Source of the DNA: Sphingosinicellaceae bacterium
Lineage (GTDB): Bacteria; Pseudomonadota; Alphaproteobacteria; Sphingomonadales; Sphingomonadaceae
Assembly: GCA_019285715.1 (NCBI GenBank)
Contig: CP079108.1
Coordinates: forward strand, 682,001 to 746,000
Reading direction: 5' to 3'
Length of the DNA: 64,000 nucleotides
Position 1 is the stretch's first letter; each line of letters starts with the position of its first letter. Position numbers and translations under genes: made by a program. The notes under the pieces were generated by a model that was not told where the DNA came from, made no database searches, and was given only the letters and a program-made list of their open reading frames with translations. Of this stretch, positions 63,629 to 64,000 are shown piece by piece.

Positions 63629-64000
63629 CGAAAACCTCGTTGAGCGAGCGCCTTGGACGGGCGCGTCACGGTGTAGAACCAATGGTCACGACGCGCTGTC
63701 GTTCCCGCCGTCGATCCCATCGAAAATTGATGAGTTCGCACCGGCATTGAGCCGGAGTCCCTTCGGGTGGCAAGGGGTCCGAAGCGGATTTATCGCGCTT
63801 CCGGTTTGCGGCATGCGCGCCCGACGTCCGCACGCCGAATACCGGGCGCTGTGTGCGCAAGATTTTCGCAGTAATCCCACGCGTAGCGCTGGATATAAGG
63901 CTGGCGAGCGGGTCCTCGATTGTCCCCACCCCGTTCGATCGACATGGCGCGGCCAGCCACGTTGCGGTCCCGCCGAATTTCTGTTTTGCGGCGCCGAATA
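63629..64000. other. Intergenic region upstream of the transglutaminase locus
   Basis: These 372 bases hold the promoter side of the transglutaminase operon, but I see no clear -35/-10 pair. Two adjacent inverted repeats occur: CCGGC/GCCGG around ATTGA (63741-63755), and a bulged stem from 63754 to 63780. They could be a terminator for a gene to the right or a leader structure. No supported coding region or RNA gene is seen. Confidence 0.4.

Overview
The window is a GC-rich chromosomal segment with tightly packed genes, many 1-4 base start/stop overlaps and frequent GTG/TTG starts. Three TonB-dependent receptors with the plug signature IVVTA, many SDR enzymes, Rieske oxygenases, spinster-type MFS and SnoaL-like proteins point to an alphaproteobacterium of the Sphingomonadales type. 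This placement is inferred from gene content; no rRNA or marker gene is present. No tRNA, rRNA, CRISPR array, insertion sequence or phage gene was recognised.

Layout. (1) 1-6092, minus strand: an FAD-dependent oxidoreductase followed after 5 bases by a very large soluble-adenylyl-cyclase-like protein (tandem cyclase-homology domains, NTPase, helical repeats) that runs off the left edge. (2) 6227-54721: a catabolic island of about 45 genes. It contains five Rieske non-haem iron oxygenase alpha subunits, one [2Fe-2S] ferredoxin, one cytochrome P450, seven SDRs, three zinc-free NADP-dependent oxidoreductases, four SnoaL-like proteins, an EthD protein, a GST, two VOC proteins, two acyl-CoA dehydrogenases, an acyl-CoA synthetase, a thiolase-like/DUF35 pair, a 2-oxoacid dehydrogenase E1 pair with a free lipoyl domain, a GMC flavoprotein with a small subunit, two MFS transporters, three TonB-dependent receptors and three regulators (two TetR, one LuxR-like). 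(3) 55016-63628, minus strand: trhO downstream of a four-gene transglutaminase/ATP-grasp/alpha-E/putative amidoligase locus.

How it fits together. The receptors would import a hydrophobic substrate across the outer membrane and the MFS proteins would carry it or its products across the inner membrane. Rieske enzymes and the P450, fed by the ferredoxin, would hydroxylate it; SDRs and the GMC enzyme would oxidise the alcohols. The CoA ligase, acyl-CoA dehydrogenases and the thiolase-like/DUF35 pair would shorten a side chain. This resembles steroid or terpenoid degradation, but no substrate can be proven from sequence. No enoyl-CoA hydratase and no ferredoxin reductase is recognisable here, so the pathway must use genes elsewhere.

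The 3' locus (transglutaminases with intact Cys-His-Asp triads, a fused circularly permuted ATP-grasp/alpha-E protein and a 1090-residue transglutaminase/DUF2126 protein) belongs to a conserved bacterial gene set predicted to make and process amide-linked peptides. Its substrate, as far as I know, is unknown; it is the best candidate for an incompletely described system in the window.
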